64,000 bases of DNA, taken from contig WGMN01000004.1 in the NCBI GenBank assembly GCA_016125035.1, forward strand, positions 1 to 64,000. Direction: 5' to 3'. The position numbers were made by a program, and so were the translations under genes. Under the pieces are notes generated by a model. That model had not been told where the DNA came from. It did no database searches and was given only the letters and a program-made list of their open reading frames with translations. Origin of the DNA: Pseudomonadota bacterium. GTDB lineage: Bacteria; Pseudomonadota; Alphaproteobacteria; UBA2136; UBA6156. Shown piece by piece: positions 9,769 through 19,932 of this stretch (position 1 is the first letter of the stretch; the number at the start of each line of letters is the position of its first letter).

Positions 9769-10776
9769 TCATGTGATGAACTCGTCCTGGCCCTCGGCGC
9801 CGCTGATGATGACGATCTCGCCCTTGTCGGCCAGCTTTTTGGCGGCGGAGACGATCTTGAGCTGGGCTTCGTCGACATCCTTGACCTTGACCGGGCCCAT
9901 GGCGTCCATGTCTTCCTTGAGGATCTTGGCGGCGCGCTCGGACATGTTGGCGAGGAACTTGTCGCGCATTTCCGGCTTGGCGCCTTTGAGGGCCAGGCCC
10001 AGCACGTCTTTATCCACATCGCGCAGGATGGTTTGGATGCCTTTGTCGTCGGTCTTCATGATGTCATCAAACGTGAACATCAGGGCGCGGATGCGCTCGG
10101 CGTCCTGGGGGTGTTTTTGTTCCAGCAGGCCCATGAAGCGTTGCTCATTCGACCTATCAAAGTTGTTGAAGATCTCGGCCATAAGCTCATGACTATCCCG
10201 CGTATTTTTTTGCGCCAGGTTGCGCATGAACTCGGACTTGAGGGACTCTTCCACCGCGTTGAGCACCTCGCGCGGGACGTTGTCCATGACCAGGATGCGC
10301 TCCATCACCTCCATCGCCAATTCCTGCGGCAGCACGCCCAGCACCTTGGCGGCGTGCGACGACTTGATGCGGCTGATGATGACCGCCACGGTTTGCGGGT
10401 ATTCATTGATGAGGTAGGTGGCCAAAGTTTCTTCATGCACGTTGGCCAGCTTCTCCCACATGGTGCGGCCGGCCGGGCCGCGCATTTCGTCCATCAGCTC
10501 CTTCACCCGGTCTTCCTTGAGGAAGCTCTTCAGGTAGCGCTCGGTGGTGCCCCAGCCGCCGGACATGCCGCCGCCGCCGCCGCCCACCGCCTCGGCGAAG
10601 TCGGTGAGGGTGGATTCGGTCTCCTCCGCGCTGATGTGGCCGAGCACCGCCATCTCGCGCGAGATGTCGCGGATCTCGTAGTCATCCATGAACGAGAACA
10701 GTTGTGCGGCCCGTTGCTCGCCCATGGCGAGCATGATGATGGCGGCTTTGCGGGGACCGGTGAGGGGCTGGGCCAT
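9769..10776 (-). CDS. fliG: Flagellar motor switch protein FliG
   Basis: 335 aa; FliG domains incl. AMEVMERILVMDNVPREVLNAVEE and C-terminal FTFDDIM..DDKGIQTILR. Confidence 0.96.
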   Translation of the reverse strand: MAQPLTGPRKAAIIMLAMGEQRAAQLFSFMDDYEIRDISREMAVLGHISAEETESTLTDFAEAVGGGGGGMSGGWGTTERYLKSFLKEDRVKELMDEMRGPAGRTMWEKLANVHEETLATYLINEYPQTVAVIISRIKSSHAAKVLGVLPQELAMEVMERILVMDNVPREVLNAVEESLKSEFMRNLAQKNTRDSHELMAEIFNNFDRSNEQRFMGLLEQKHPQDAERIRALMFTFDDIMKTDDKGIQTILRDVDKDVLGLALKGAKPEMRDKFLANMSERAAKILKEDMDAMGPVKVKDVDEAQLKIVSAAKKLADKGEIVIISGAEGQDEFIT

Positions 10777-10781
10777 GGCGG

Positions 10782-12395
10782 TTACCCGTTATCCTGCTGG
10801 CCGCCGGTGGAGCCGCCCATCCAGCCGCGCACCACGCCCAGCGATTCTTCCGGGTATTGGTCGATGATCTCGTTGACCTTTTTGACCGAGGACTCTTTGA
10901 CGCGGCCCTGGACGGAGCGGATGTCAATCATGCTCGACTCCTCCGGGGCCGCCCCGATCTCCCCCGCGCCGACGGCGGCCACCCGCCCGCCGCCGCTGTT
11001 AACATGGATGGGGGCCGCGCTGGCCAGCGCGGTGTTAAGCGTGGCCAGTGCCGGCTTGACCACCAGCAGACCGACGATGGCCAATGCCGCCGCCATGAGG
11101 GCGTATTGGATGATGCTGATGATTTGCTCCTTGGTGAGGAAGGGCTCGGAGACGGCCTCGATCTCAGGCGCGGCGGAGAAGGGCATATCCACCACCTCGA
11201 CCTTGTCGCCGCGTTCCGCATTAAAGCCGATGGCGGTTTCCACCAGGGTTTGCAGGCGGGATTTTTCTTCAGCCGTGAGTGGGGTGTAAGATGCCGCCTG
11301 GCCCTCTGCCGCCGGGGTGGATTTGCCTTCCACCAGCACCGCGACGCTGAGTTTTTGCACCTGGCCGGAGCCGTGTTCCAGCTGGCGCACGGTTTTGGAG
11401 ATCTCGTAATTGGTGGTGGTTTCCGTGCGGGCCTCGTTGCTGCCGCCGCCGCTGCCGCTGCCGGCACCGGCGCCGCCGGGGGTGTTGCCCTGCACGCCGG
11501 TGAGACCGCCGTTGTTGCCAGACGAGGTGGTGTTGGTGCTTTCGGTGGTTTGCTCGGAGCGCACGACTTGCTGCGTGGGGTCGTACAGCTCGGACTGTTC
11601 GGAGATTTTGTCGGTGTTGATCTGCGCGGTGACGCGCACCGCCACTTTGCCCACGCCCACCACGCGCTCCAGCATGCTTGAGAGTGAGTCCTGGTAGCGT
11701 TTTTCGATGGCGTGGCGCGCGCTTTCTGCCCCCGCGGCGGCGGTGGTTTGCTCGGCACCGTTAAAGAGCATTTCGCCGCGCTGGTCGATGATGGTGACGT
11801 TCTCCAGCGAGAGGTTGGGCACCGCCGCGGCCACCAGGGAGGCGATGCTTTGCACCTGCTCGGGCTGCAGAGTGCGCACGCCGAGGTTAAGCGCCACCGC
11901 CGCCGAAGGAGTGACCTGCTCGCGGCTGAAGAGGTTCTGCTTGGGAAGCACCAGGTGCACCCGCGCGCCGGACACCGCGGGCAGGGTGCCGATGGTGCGC
12001 GCAAGTTCACCTTCCAGTGCACGTTTGGCATTTAAGTTGCTGACAAAATTAGTGGTGCCGAAGCTGCTTTGGTTGTCGAACAGTTCGTATCCCGCGGTGG
12101 AGCCGCCGACCATGCCCTGGCCCGCCACCTGCAGGCGCAGCTCGCCGACTTTATCGGACGGGACGTAGACCGCGCCCTCGCCACGGACCTCGTGGGCGAT
12201 GTTCTGGCTGGAGAGGTAGTCGTCGATGCGCGAGGCCTCGGGCGCCGAAAGCCCGCCGTAGAGCAGCGCCATGCCGGGGGTTTGCGCCCGGTTGATGACC
12301 AGCGAGGAGATGGCGATGACCGCCGCCAGACCAACAAAAAGAGCTAAAATTCGGCCAGGGCCAAGACTGCGGAAGGCGGCAACGAGGGGTTCCAC
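10782..12395 (-). CDS. fliF: Flagellar MS-ring protein FliF
   Basis: 537 aa; YscJ_FliF motifs GLSAPEASRIDDYLSSQNIAHEV, ARVHLVLPKQNLFSREQVTPSAAVALNL. Confidence 0.96.
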   Translation of the reverse strand: MEPLVAAFRSLGPGRILALFVGLAAVIAISSLVINRAQTPGMALLYGGLSAPEASRIDDYLSSQNIAHEVRGEGAVYVPSDKVGELRLQVAGQGMVGGSTAGYELFDNQSSFGTTNFVSNLNAKRALEGELARTIGTLPAVSGARVHLVLPKQNLFSREQVTPSAAVALNLGVRTLQPEQVQSIASLVAAAVPNLSLENVTIIDQRGEMLFNGAEQTTAAAGAESARHAIEKRYQDSLSSMLERVVGVGKVAVRVTAQINTDKISEQSELYDPTQQVVRSEQTTESTNTTSSGNNGGLTGVQGNTPGGAGAGSGSGGGSNEARTETTTNYEISKTVRQLEHGSGQVQKLSVAVLVEGKSTPAAEGQAASYTPLTAEEKSRLQTLVETAIGFNAERGDKVEVVDMPFSAAPEIEAVSEPFLTKEQIISIIQYALMAAALAIVGLLVVKPALATLNTALASAAPIHVNSGGGRVAAVGAGEIGAAPEESSMIDIRSVQGRVKESSVKKVNEIIDQYPEESLGVVRGWMGGSTGGQQDNG

Positions 12396-12810
12396 TCACA
12401 AACCTTTTTTATAAGCGTTATTCTTTTTTTGGGTCGCTTACATGACGCGTGGGGGGCTACTTGCCGGTGCCTTATTGATGGCGGAGTTGCGCGGCGAAGG
12501 CAAGGGGGCGTGGAGGCGGCATTGTGGTAAAGGTGCCGCAGGGGGAGGCAACGAAATCTTGTGGGTACAAACAACGTTGCCCCCAAACCTAGCTGCGGCC
12601 TTGCGGGGGGTAAAACCGGGTTTTGTGGTTAATGCAATGTTTTTAATTGTAAAAAAGAGAAAGCAAGTGGCGCGGGAGGCGTGGCGAGGTTGCGCCAGGG
12701 GTGGCCCGTGGGGCCCTATGGGGGATGGACATGTGGTTAAAAGCTGGGCAATCTGCCCGACGAGCCGGTATGTAGCCGGTTAAAAAATATCCTAAGTAAA
12801 GGACACAAAA

Positions 12811-15120
12811 ATGACCATCACCTTTAATACCAACCTGTCGGCTTTGACTTCGCAGCGGTACATCGGTATCGCCTCGAACAACGCGTCGGGCTCTCTGGCC
12901 AAGCTCTCGTCCGGTTCGCGCATTCCGCAAGCCAAAGACGACGCGGCCGGTCTCGCCATCGGTTCCAAACTCAAGGCTGAAGTGGCCGGTTTGACCCAGG
13001 CTTCCAACAACGCCAGCCAGGCGGTCTCGCTGCTGCAGATTGCTGACGGTGCGCTTTCCACCATCGGCGACATGCTTGTGCGGATGAAGACCCTGGCGAC
13101 GCAAGCTTCCTCCGGGCAGCTGGCCGACGCCGAACGTGGCCTTCTCAACCAGGAATTTACCAACCTGCGCTCGGAAGTTGACCGGATTGCCAACACCGCC
13201 AACTTTAACGGCACCAACCTGTTGTCCGGTTCTACCGTGGTGAGCTCTAACACCAACCACCTTTCCTCCGTGGGGACCTCGGTGGCCGTGGACGGCAGCA
13301 CCATTGGCAACGCCGCCAACAGCCAGATCAGTCAAGGTGTGCAGAGTGTCAACTTTAACAGCACGGTGGACACGCCCGCTGTGAAGCTGGAGTACGACGC
13401 CGCCCACAACCTGATGACCATGACCGACCTTTCCACCGGCAACACCTCTTCGGCCACGGTGTCTTCCACCGCGATTGCCACCGGTTCCACCGAGACTCTC
13501 TCGTTCGCCGGTTTGGGTGCCACGGTTGTGCTGAACAGCAACTTTGACAAGAGTGCGAGCTCTTCCGTGACCAACGGTGTGCGCGAGGCGACTTATACTG
13601 CCGCCAACGGCGGTGGCGGTGGCTTGACCACGACCGCTGGCCTTTCCAGCATCAGCGCCTTCCGCCTGAAGCCGAATGGTACTGGCGGCGTTTCTGCCGG
13701 TAACTTTAACGGTGTGGCGTTTACCCTTAACTCTACCGCGAGCGGCGACGGTGCCCTTTCCACCATTACCGGCACCGTGGTGGGTGATGACGGCGCGAAC
13801 CACGTGTTCAGCGTGAAGAAGGCTGACGGCAGCACCGGCGGCACCGTGGACCTGAGCACCACCGGCGCCAAGACGGTGACCCTGGTGGACAGCTCTGGCA
13901 ACGAGTTTGACCTGAGCTTTACCGTGGGTACCGCGTTTGCCAACAACCAGACCTCGACCATTACCGGTACGTTGTCCGGCATCAACACCAGCCGCACCGA
14001 CGTGGCTGCGACGAGCCTGAACTTTGTCAACCCCACGGTTGGTGTGAGCACGGGTGCTGTTGACGGGGTGTCGATCCAGAACGTGGACTTCTCGGGCCTT
14101 AACCCCCCGTTGCTGAGTGCCGGTTTTGCCGCGCCGATCACCTTCAGCACCGCTGGCGGTAAGATTACCGCAAGTGGCGTGACCATTAACGGCCGGGCCT
14201 TTACCAACACCACTGGGGCGGTGGACTTTACCACCACCACCGGTGACCGGACGTTCACTTACGACGACGGCCAAGGCAACAGCTTTGACCTGGTGTTTGA
14301 CATTGGCACCACGGCGCTTGCTGCCACCAGTACCCTTAGCAACCTGGCCAGCCCCACGCTGACCAGCACGCCGGCGGTGCAGAACAACAGCATTCACCTG
14401 CTGGCTGTGAACAAGACTGCGGCCAGCACCTTCGACTTTGGCGACCTTGACCGCGCCAAGGTGACGTTTAACGCCGGTACCGCCAACTCTTCCGGGGCGA
14501 CGCTGACGCTGGGTGACGGTTCCACCTTTACCGCCAGCGCCATCAACTTGGCCACCACCGGGGTAAAGACCATTACCCTGGCAGGCCAAGGCCCTAATGC
14601 CGGTGCCAGCCTGACGTTCTCGTTCAACCTGACGGGCGCGCTCTCCAGTGGTGACTCCCTTTCGGTGGATATCGGTGAAATCGGCCAGGTGGTGGGCGTT
14701 AACTCGACCACCGGCGGCTCCACCAGCTTCTCCTTTAAAGTGGGGACAGGTGCGACCACCAACGACAGCATCACCTTCGCGTTGAACAGCGCCACCACCA
14801 GCTCACTGGGCATCAGCTCGAGCACGGTGGACACCGCCGCCAACGCCGATAACGCGATTGCCGCGCTGAACACCGCGATTTCGGGTGTGTCGAGCCGTCG
14901 TGCTGACGTGGGTGCCAACCAATCCCGACTGGGGTTTGCCTCGGCAAGCATCAGCGTGGCGATTGAGAACACCACCGCCGCGACCAGTGCTATCCTGGAC
15001 GTGGATGTGAGCTCGGAAATTACCAACTTCACCAGCCAACAAGTGCTGCTGCAAGCTGGTATCTCGCTGCTCGCCCAGGCCAACCAGCAACCTGCGTTGC
15101 TGCTGCGCTTGCTCCAGTAG
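12811..15120 (+). CDS. Flagellin (large, 769 aa)
   Basis: Conserved flagellin N-terminus (NTNLSALTSQRYIGIASNNASGSLAKLSSGSRI..AKDDAAGLAIGSKLKAE) and C-terminal D0/D1. Confidence 0.93.
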   Translation: MTITFNTNLSALTSQRYIGIASNNASGSLAKLSSGSRIPQAKDDAAGLAIGSKLKAEVAGLTQASNNASQAVSLLQIADGALSTIGDMLVRMKTLATQASSGQLADAERGLLNQEFTNLRSEVDRIANTANFNGTNLLSGSTVVSSNTNHLSSVGTSVAVDGSTIGNAANSQISQGVQSVNFNSTVDTPAVKLEYDAAHNLMTMTDLSTGNTSSATVSSTAIATGSTETLSFAGLGATVVLNSNFDKSASSSVTNGVREATYTAANGGGGGLTTTAGLSSISAFRLKPNGTGGVSAGNFNGVAFTLNSTASGDGALSTITGTVVGDDGANHVFSVKKADGSTGGTVDLSTTGAKTVTLVDSSGNEFDLSFTVGTAFANNQTSTITGTLSGINTSRTDVAATSLNFVNPTVGVSTGAVDGVSIQNVDFSGLNPPLLSAGFAAPITFSTAGGKITASGVTINGRAFTNTTGAVDFTTTTGDRTFTYDDGQGNSFDLVFDIGTTALAATSTLSNLASPTLTSTPAVQNNSIHLLAVNKTAASTFDFGDLDRAKVTFNAGTANSSGATLTLGDGSTFTASAINLATTGVKTITLAGQGPNAGASLTFSFNLTGALSSGDSLSVDIGEIGQVVGVNSTTGGSTSFSFKVGTGATTNDSITFALNSATTSSLGISSSTVDTAANADNAIAALNTAISGVSSRRADVGANQSRLGFASASISVAIENTTAATSAILDVDVSSEITNFTSQQVLLQAGISLLAQANQQPALLLRLLQ

Positions 15121-15137
15121 TTAAGGCGACAAGGTTA

Positions 15138-15167
15138 CACAAAGGCCCCCGCAAGGGGGCCTTTGTG
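15138..15167 (+). terminator. Strong hairpin downstream of flagellin
   Basis: CACAAAGGCCCCC-gcaa-GGGGGCCTTTGTG perfect stem. Confidence 0.75.
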
Positions 15168-15211
15168 CGTGGTAAGCTACCTTACTGAATAAAGGGGGCT
15201 GGTAAGGGCAA

Positions 15212-15227
15212 ACACTATATATAGTGT
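15212..15227 (+). promoter_or_regulatory. Predicted NrdR box upstream of nrdAB
   Basis: Perfect 16-bp palindrome ACACTATATATAGTGT, matching the known NrdR-box consensus acaCwAtATaTwGtgt. Confidence 0.85.
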
Positions 15228-15298
15228 GTGAGTGCACGAAAAAGACACAGGGGGTAGCGTAAGGGAGGAGGTATGGCTGCTTAAAAGACGGGCAGTAA

Positions 15299-15457
15299 GT
15301 GTCCCTCAATCAAATGCTTATCGGCAACATCAGACAGTTGGGTGCCCTTGTGGTGGAAGGAGAGATTGTGAATGATGCGACATACCGGAGAGAGAGATAT
15401 GGGGCTGCCCCCTGCTGGATGACCAGAGGAGGGCGGGAGGGTGACTCTGCTCTTTGA
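15299..15457 (+). CDS. Small ORF upstream of nrdA (first of overlapping pair)
   Basis: GTG/ATG-start 52-aa ORF MSLNQMLIGNIRQLGALVVEGEIVNDATYRRERYGAAPCWMTRGGREGDSAL; below the size cut-off of the supplied track. Confidence 0.4.
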   Translation: MSLNQMLIGNIRQLGALVVEGEIVNDATYRRERYGAAPCWMTRGGREGDSAL

Positions 15458-15614
15458 TATTCCGGAGCTGCGGCGGAAAGTGATTTCTGATCTGCGAACC
15501 GGTAAGGCCGCAAGGCAACAACAGCCGCAGGGAAACCTGCCGGGCATAAAGGGGACCAACCCCCGCGTGTTTGGCCCACTGCGGTTGAAAGACAATAAAG
15601 ACCCCGCGCTTTAG
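15441..15614 (+). CDS. Small ORF upstream of nrdA (second of overlapping pair)
   Basis: GTG start preceded by gaggagg; 57 aa VTLLFDIPELRRKVISDLRTGKAARQQQPQGNLPGIKGTNPRVFGPLRLKDNKDPAL. Confidence 0.5.
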   Translation: MTLLFDIPELRRKVISDLRTGKAARQQQPQGNLPGIKGTNPRVFGPLRLKDNKDPAL

Positions 15615-15650
15615 TTAGGTGCGGGCCAACATAACAAGAGAGGTCGCGTC

Positions 15651-17456
15651 ATGTATGATGTGAAGGTTGACTATTCCCGTGACAGCTTGCTGACGGATTT
15701 TGGCAAGGCGACCCTGGCGGACCGTTACCTGCTGCCCAATGAAGGGCCCCAAGATGCATTTGCCCGCGTGGCCAAGGCCTATGCCGACAACGCCGAGCAC
15801 GCCCAGCGTCTTTATGATTATATGAGCCATTTGTGGTTTGTGCCCGCCACCCCGGTGCTGGCCAACGGCGGAGCCACCCGCGCGTTGCCGATCAGCTGCT
15901 TTTTGAATGAAGTGACTGACTCTATGGGTGGTATTACCGGCACGTGGAACGAGAACATTGCCATCTCGGCCAACGGTGGGGGTATCGGCACCAACTGGAG
16001 CCAGGTGCGCAGCATCGGCGAAAAAGTGGGGATTAAAGGCAAGACCACCGGCATTGTGCCCTTTATTGTGGTGCAAGACGCCATGACCCGCGCCATTGAC
16101 CAGGGCAGCCAGCGCCGGGGTGCCGCCGCGGTGTATTTGGATGTGACCCACCCGGAGATTGAAGAGTTTATTGAAATTCGCCGCCCCACAGGTGGCGACC
16201 CCAAGCGCAAGGCTTTGTATCTGCACAACGCGGTGGTGATCAACGATGCCTTTATGCATGCGGTGGAAAAAGACGAGCTTTATGACCTAAAGAGCCCCAA
16301 GACCGGCGCGGTGATCAAGCAGGCCAAGGCGCGGGATATTTGGATCCGCATTCTGACCAGCCGCATTGAGACCGGCGAGCCGTATATCCTTTACATTGAT
16401 AATGTGAACAAGGCGTTGCCGGAATTCCAGCGCAAGGCGGGCCTGAGCGTGCGCATGAGCAACCTGTGCAGCGAAATTGTGCTGCCCACCGGCATTGACC
16501 AGTATGGCAAGGAGCGCACCGCGGTGTGCTGCCTTTCCAGCGTTAACCTGGAGAAGTTTGAGGAATGGAGCCAGGACCCGGTGTTTATTGAAGACCTTAT
16601 GCGGTATCTGGACAATATTTTGCAGGACTTTATTGACCGTGCGCCCGAAACCATGGAGCGCGCCCGCTACAGCGCCATGCGTGAGCGCAGCGTGGGGTTG
16701 GGGGCGATGGGCTTCCACAGCTTTTTGCAGAGCAAGAACATCCCGTTTGAGAGCGTGATGGCCAAGGTTTGGAACAAGAAGATGTTCAAATTTATTAAGG
16801 AAGGTGCTGACCGCGCCAGCGTGAAGCTGGCCGAAGAGCGTGGGCCCTGCCCGGATGCCGCCGAAATGCTGGTGAAGGAGCGCTTCAGCCACAAGATTGC
16901 GATCGCGCCCAATGCCAGCAGCAGCATTTATTGCGGCAATGCCAGCCCGGGAATTGAGCCCTTCCCCAGCAACAGCTACAACCACAAGACCTTGGAAGGC
17001 ACCTTTAACGTGCGCAACAAGTACCTGAAGGCGGTGCTGCAAAAATATGGCCGCGACGACGAAGAGACCTGGACCAGCATTACCGTCAACAGCGGTGGTG
17101 TGATGCACCTGGACTTTTTGACCGACGAGGAAAAGGATGTGTTCAAGACCGCGTTTGAGCTGGATCAGCGCTGGATTGTGGAGCACGCCGCCGACCGCGC
17201 GCCTTATATTTGCCAGTCGCAATCGCTGAACCTGTTCTTGCCCGCTGATGTGCACAAGCGCGACCTGCACATGCTGCACTACATGGCGTGGAAAAAAGGT
17301 GTGAAGAGCCTTTACTACTGCCGCAGCAAGAGCTTGCAGCGTGCCGAGGTGGTGAGCATGCCGCAGCAGGGCACCAAGGTGGCCCAGGCCGTGGCGCTGA
17401 AGGCCACCGGCACCGATGGCCCCGGCAAGTACGAGGAATGTTTGGCCTGCCAGTAG
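15651..17456 (+). CDS. nrdA: Ribonucleoside-diphosphate reductase alpha subunit
   Basis: 601 aa; catalytic core and C-terminal CLACQ. Confidence 0.96.
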   Translation: MYDVKVDYSRDSLLTDFGKATLADRYLLPNEGPQDAFARVAKAYADNAEHAQRLYDYMSHLWFVPATPVLANGGATRALPISCFLNEVTDSMGGITGTWNENIAISANGGGIGTNWSQVRSIGEKVGIKGKTTGIVPFIVVQDAMTRAIDQGSQRRGAAAVYLDVTHPEIEEFIEIRRPTGGDPKRKALYLHNAVVINDAFMHAVEKDELYDLKSPKTGAVIKQAKARDIWIRILTSRIETGEPYILYIDNVNKALPEFQRKAGLSVRMSNLCSEIVLPTGIDQYGKERTAVCCLSSVNLEKFEEWSQDPVFIEDLMRYLDNILQDFIDRAPETMERARYSAMRERSVGLGAMGFHSFLQSKNIPFESVMAKVWNKKMFKFIKEGADRASVKLAEERGPCPDAAEMLVKERFSHKIAIAPNASSSIYCGNASPGIEPFPSNSYNHKTLEGTFNVRNKYLKAVLQKYGRDDEETWTSITVNSGGVMHLDFLTDEEKDVFKTAFELDQRWIVEHAADRAPYICQSQSLNLFLPADVHKRDLHMLHYMAWKKGVKSLYYCRSKSLQRAEVVSMPQQGTKVAQAVALKATGTDGPGKYEECLACQ

Positions 17457-17552
17457 GCGGCAAGGAATTTCGGGCTGGCCAGTTAGGCCGGTACGGAGAG
17501 GGGAAGCCGGCGTGCCAAGTAGGTGGCGACGGCTGAAAACAAGGGGGGCGTC

Positions 17553-18722
17553 ATGACGACAAACGTCATTAACTTTGAGCCCGCGGCCGTGCGTGTTGGA
17601 AGACAGGCGGCCGTGAAGAAACATGTAATGGAGGGAAGTACGATGCCGAATTTGATGGAAGAAAAAGTGGGTTATAAGCCTTTTGGCTACCCCTGGGCTT
17701 ATGAGGCGTGGTTGCAGCAGCAGCGCATCCACTGGCTGCCGGAAGAGATACCGATGGCCGATGACGTGAAGGACTGGAACACCAAGCTGAACCCGGCGGA
17801 AAAGAACCTGCTGACCCAAATTTTCCGCTTCTTCACCCAGAGCGATGTGGAAGTGAACGGCGCGTATTTGAAGTACTTCACCCAGGTGTTCAAGCCCACC
17901 GAAGTGCTGATGATGATGAACAGCTTTGCCAACATGGAAACCGTGCACATTGCCGCCTACAGCCACTTGCTGGATACCATCGGCATGCCGGAGACCGAGT
18001 ATTCCGCCTTTATGGAATACGGCGAGATGAAGGACAAATACGACTTTTTGCACAGCGTGAACGTGAACGACAAGCACAGCATTGCCGTGGCGATGGCGAT
18101 TTTTGCCGCGTTTACCGAGGGTTTGAGCCTGTTTGCCAGCTTTGCGATGCTGATGAACTTTCCGCGCTTTAACAAGATGAAAGGCATGGGCCAGGTTGTG
18201 ACCTGGAGTGTGCGTGACGAGACTTTGCACGTGCAGAGCATGATTAAGCTTTTCAATACTTTCATCCATGAAAACAAAGAGATTTGGACGCCCAAGCTGA
18301 AGAAGGAAATCACCGACGCCTGCAAGCGGGTGGTGGAGATGGAGGACAAGTTTATTGACCTCGCCTTTGAAATGGGGCCGGTGGAGGGTATGACCGCCGC
18401 CGATGTGCAGGGGTACATCCGCTTTATTGCCGACCGCCGGTTGCGCAGTTTGAACCTGGAGCCGATCTACAATACGGACAAAAACCCGTTGCCGTGGATG
18501 GACTTAATGCTGAATGCCGATGAGCATGCCAACTTCTTTGAGCAGCGTGCCACCGAGTACGCCAAGGCCGCTACCCGAGGCACCTGGGACGAGGCTTTTA
18601 GCGCCATGCTGGAGACCAGCACCGAGGAAACCGCGGTGAGCCCGGTGAATAACCAGCCGTGGGAAGAGAGTAAAATGGCTAACCGGTTCAAGGAGTTACA
18701 AGACCAGTTTGGCAAAGCCTAA
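17553..18722 (+). CDS. nrdB: Ribonucleoside-diphosphate reductase beta subunit
   Basis: R2 ferritin-like motifs (FFTQSDVEVNGAYL, NMETVHIAAYSHLLDTI, RDETLHVQSM). Confidence 0.95.
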   Translation: MTTNVINFEPAAVRVGRQAAVKKHVMEGSTMPNLMEEKVGYKPFGYPWAYEAWLQQQRIHWLPEEIPMADDVKDWNTKLNPAEKNLLTQIFRFFTQSDVEVNGAYLKYFTQVFKPTEVLMMMNSFANMETVHIAAYSHLLDTIGMPETEYSAFMEYGEMKDKYDFLHSVNVNDKHSIAVAMAIFAAFTEGLSLFASFAMLMNFPRFNKMKGMGQVVTWSVRDETLHVQSMIKLFNTFIHENKEIWTPKLKKEITDACKRVVEMEDKFIDLAFEMGPVEGMTAADVQGYIRFIADRRLRSLNLEPIYNTDKNPLPWMDLMLNADEHANFFEQRATEYAKAATRGTWDEAFSAMLETSTEETAVSPVNNQPWEESKMANRFKELQDQFGKA

Positions 18723-18732
18723 GGTTGAAAGC

Positions 18733-18758
18733 AAAAAGGGGCCTGCGGGCCCCTTTTT
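18733..18758. terminator. Rho-independent terminator
   Basis: AAAAAGGGGCC-tgcg-GGCCCCTTTTT. Confidence 0.8.
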
Positions 18759-18804
18759 GCGGGCTGTGCTTGACGGGGCGGTAGGTATGTGGCAAGGCGT
18801 TGAT

Positions 18805-19491
18805 ATGGCTTATAAAGTGACGGTGTTGACGTTGTTCCCCGAGGTGTTTCCCGGGGTGCTGGGGCATAGTGTGGTGGGGCGGGCGGCCAAGAGCGGGATT
18901 TGGGGTTTAGATGTTGTAAACATTCGTGATTTTGCGGAGGATAAGCACAAGACGGTGGATGATACGCCCTATGGTGGTGGCGCCGGGATGGTGATGCGGC
19001 CGGATATTGTGGCCAAAGCGATAAGATTTGCCAAAGAGCGGCAAAAAGGGGCAAAAGTTGTTTATATGGCGCCGGTTGGGCAGAGGTTTGTGCAAAAAAC
19101 CGCGCGTGAGTTTGCCAGTGATGACAAGGGCTTGATTGTGCTCTGTGGGCATTATGAGGGGATTGACGAGCGGGTGGTGGAAAGCGAAGTAGATATGGTG
19201 GTGAGTTTGGGCGACTTTGTGCTTTCCGGCGGAGAAAATGCGGCTTTTTGCGTGGTGGATGCGGTGGTGCGTCTGCTGCCCGGCGTGCTGGGGGCCGAGG
19301 CCAGTTTGCATGAGGAAAGCTTTGATATTATTGATGAAAGTGGCGGGGCGCTGGTGGAGTACCCACACTATACGCGCCCGGCAGTGTGGGAGGGCAGGGC
19401 GGTGCCGGAGGTATTAACCAACGGAAATCATGCGGAAATTGCCAAGTGGCGGCTGGCGCAGGCGAAGGTGCGCACGGCCAAGCGGCGCTAA
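18805..19491 (+). CDS. trmD: tRNA (guanine-N1)-methyltransferase
   Basis: VLTLFPEVFPG, DDTPYGGGAGMVM, LCGHYEGIDERV, LPGVLG. Confidence 0.95.
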   Translation: MAYKVTVLTLFPEVFPGVLGHSVVGRAAKSGIWGLDVVNIRDFAEDKHKTVDDTPYGGGAGMVMRPDIVAKAIRFAKERQKGAKVVYMAPVGQRFVQKTAREFASDDKGLIVLCGHYEGIDERVVESEVDMVVSLGDFVLSGGENAAFCVVDAVVRLLPGVLGAEASLHEESFDIIDESGGALVEYPHYTRPAVWEGRAVPEVLTNGNHAEIAKWRLAQAKVRTAKRR

Positions 19492-19556
19492 AAAACGGTG
19501 GATTTCTGCGGGGCTGCGGCGGGTTTTTCGGCCCGTTGATTTTGTTGGGGAAAGGG

Positions 19557-19583
19557 GCGGCAAAAAGCGGCGAAATGCTGCTG
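19557..19583. repeat. REP-like short hairpin (degenerate copy)
   Basis: GCGGCAAAAAGCGGCGAAATGCTGCTG, matches copies in cheA and fliK. Confidence 0.5.
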
Positions 19584-19932
19584 AAGGCTGCGGCGCGGTG
19601 CAAAAAGAGGGGGGTGGGTTGCCGCGTGGGCGGCGGAAAGCGGCAAGCGGCGGCAAAAGGGGGCGGCGGGTGGTGAGAGGGCCGGTTGGGGGGCGACACG
19701 CGTGCGCCCCCGGTGAAGGGGGCGCGGCGGTTTTGGCGTGGCCCGGGGTCAGGCAGGCGGGGGATGGGGTGGCCTTCCAGCACGGTGGCGAGGGAGGGGC
19801 GGCGCGTTGCAGAGGAGGGCAAGACGATTGTTGATGTATACGGGTTGTGGTACAGAGGGAGGAACGGCCCCCTCGGCGAGGGGTGGTTGCACCTGCATGA
19901 CCTGTTCTTACACGTACCCTGGAGGTTAGGAG

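Noticed and set aside
12738-12765. Sigma28-like promoter before the large flagellin (TAAA-N14-CCCGACGA)
   Set aside because: Spacing and -10 match too weak to claim without a weight-matrix scan
12643-14589. 648-aa minus-strand ORF antisense to the large flagellin
   Set aside because: Composition is His/Gly/Arg-rich shadow translation; flagellin on the plus strand is unambiguous
15518-15545. Apparent cobalamin-riboswitch B12 box (AGCCGCAGGGAAACCTGCC) upstream of nrdA
   Set aside because: Spacing is 3 nt longer than the B12-box consensus, the other conserved segments are missing, and the stretch lies in a plausible small ORF
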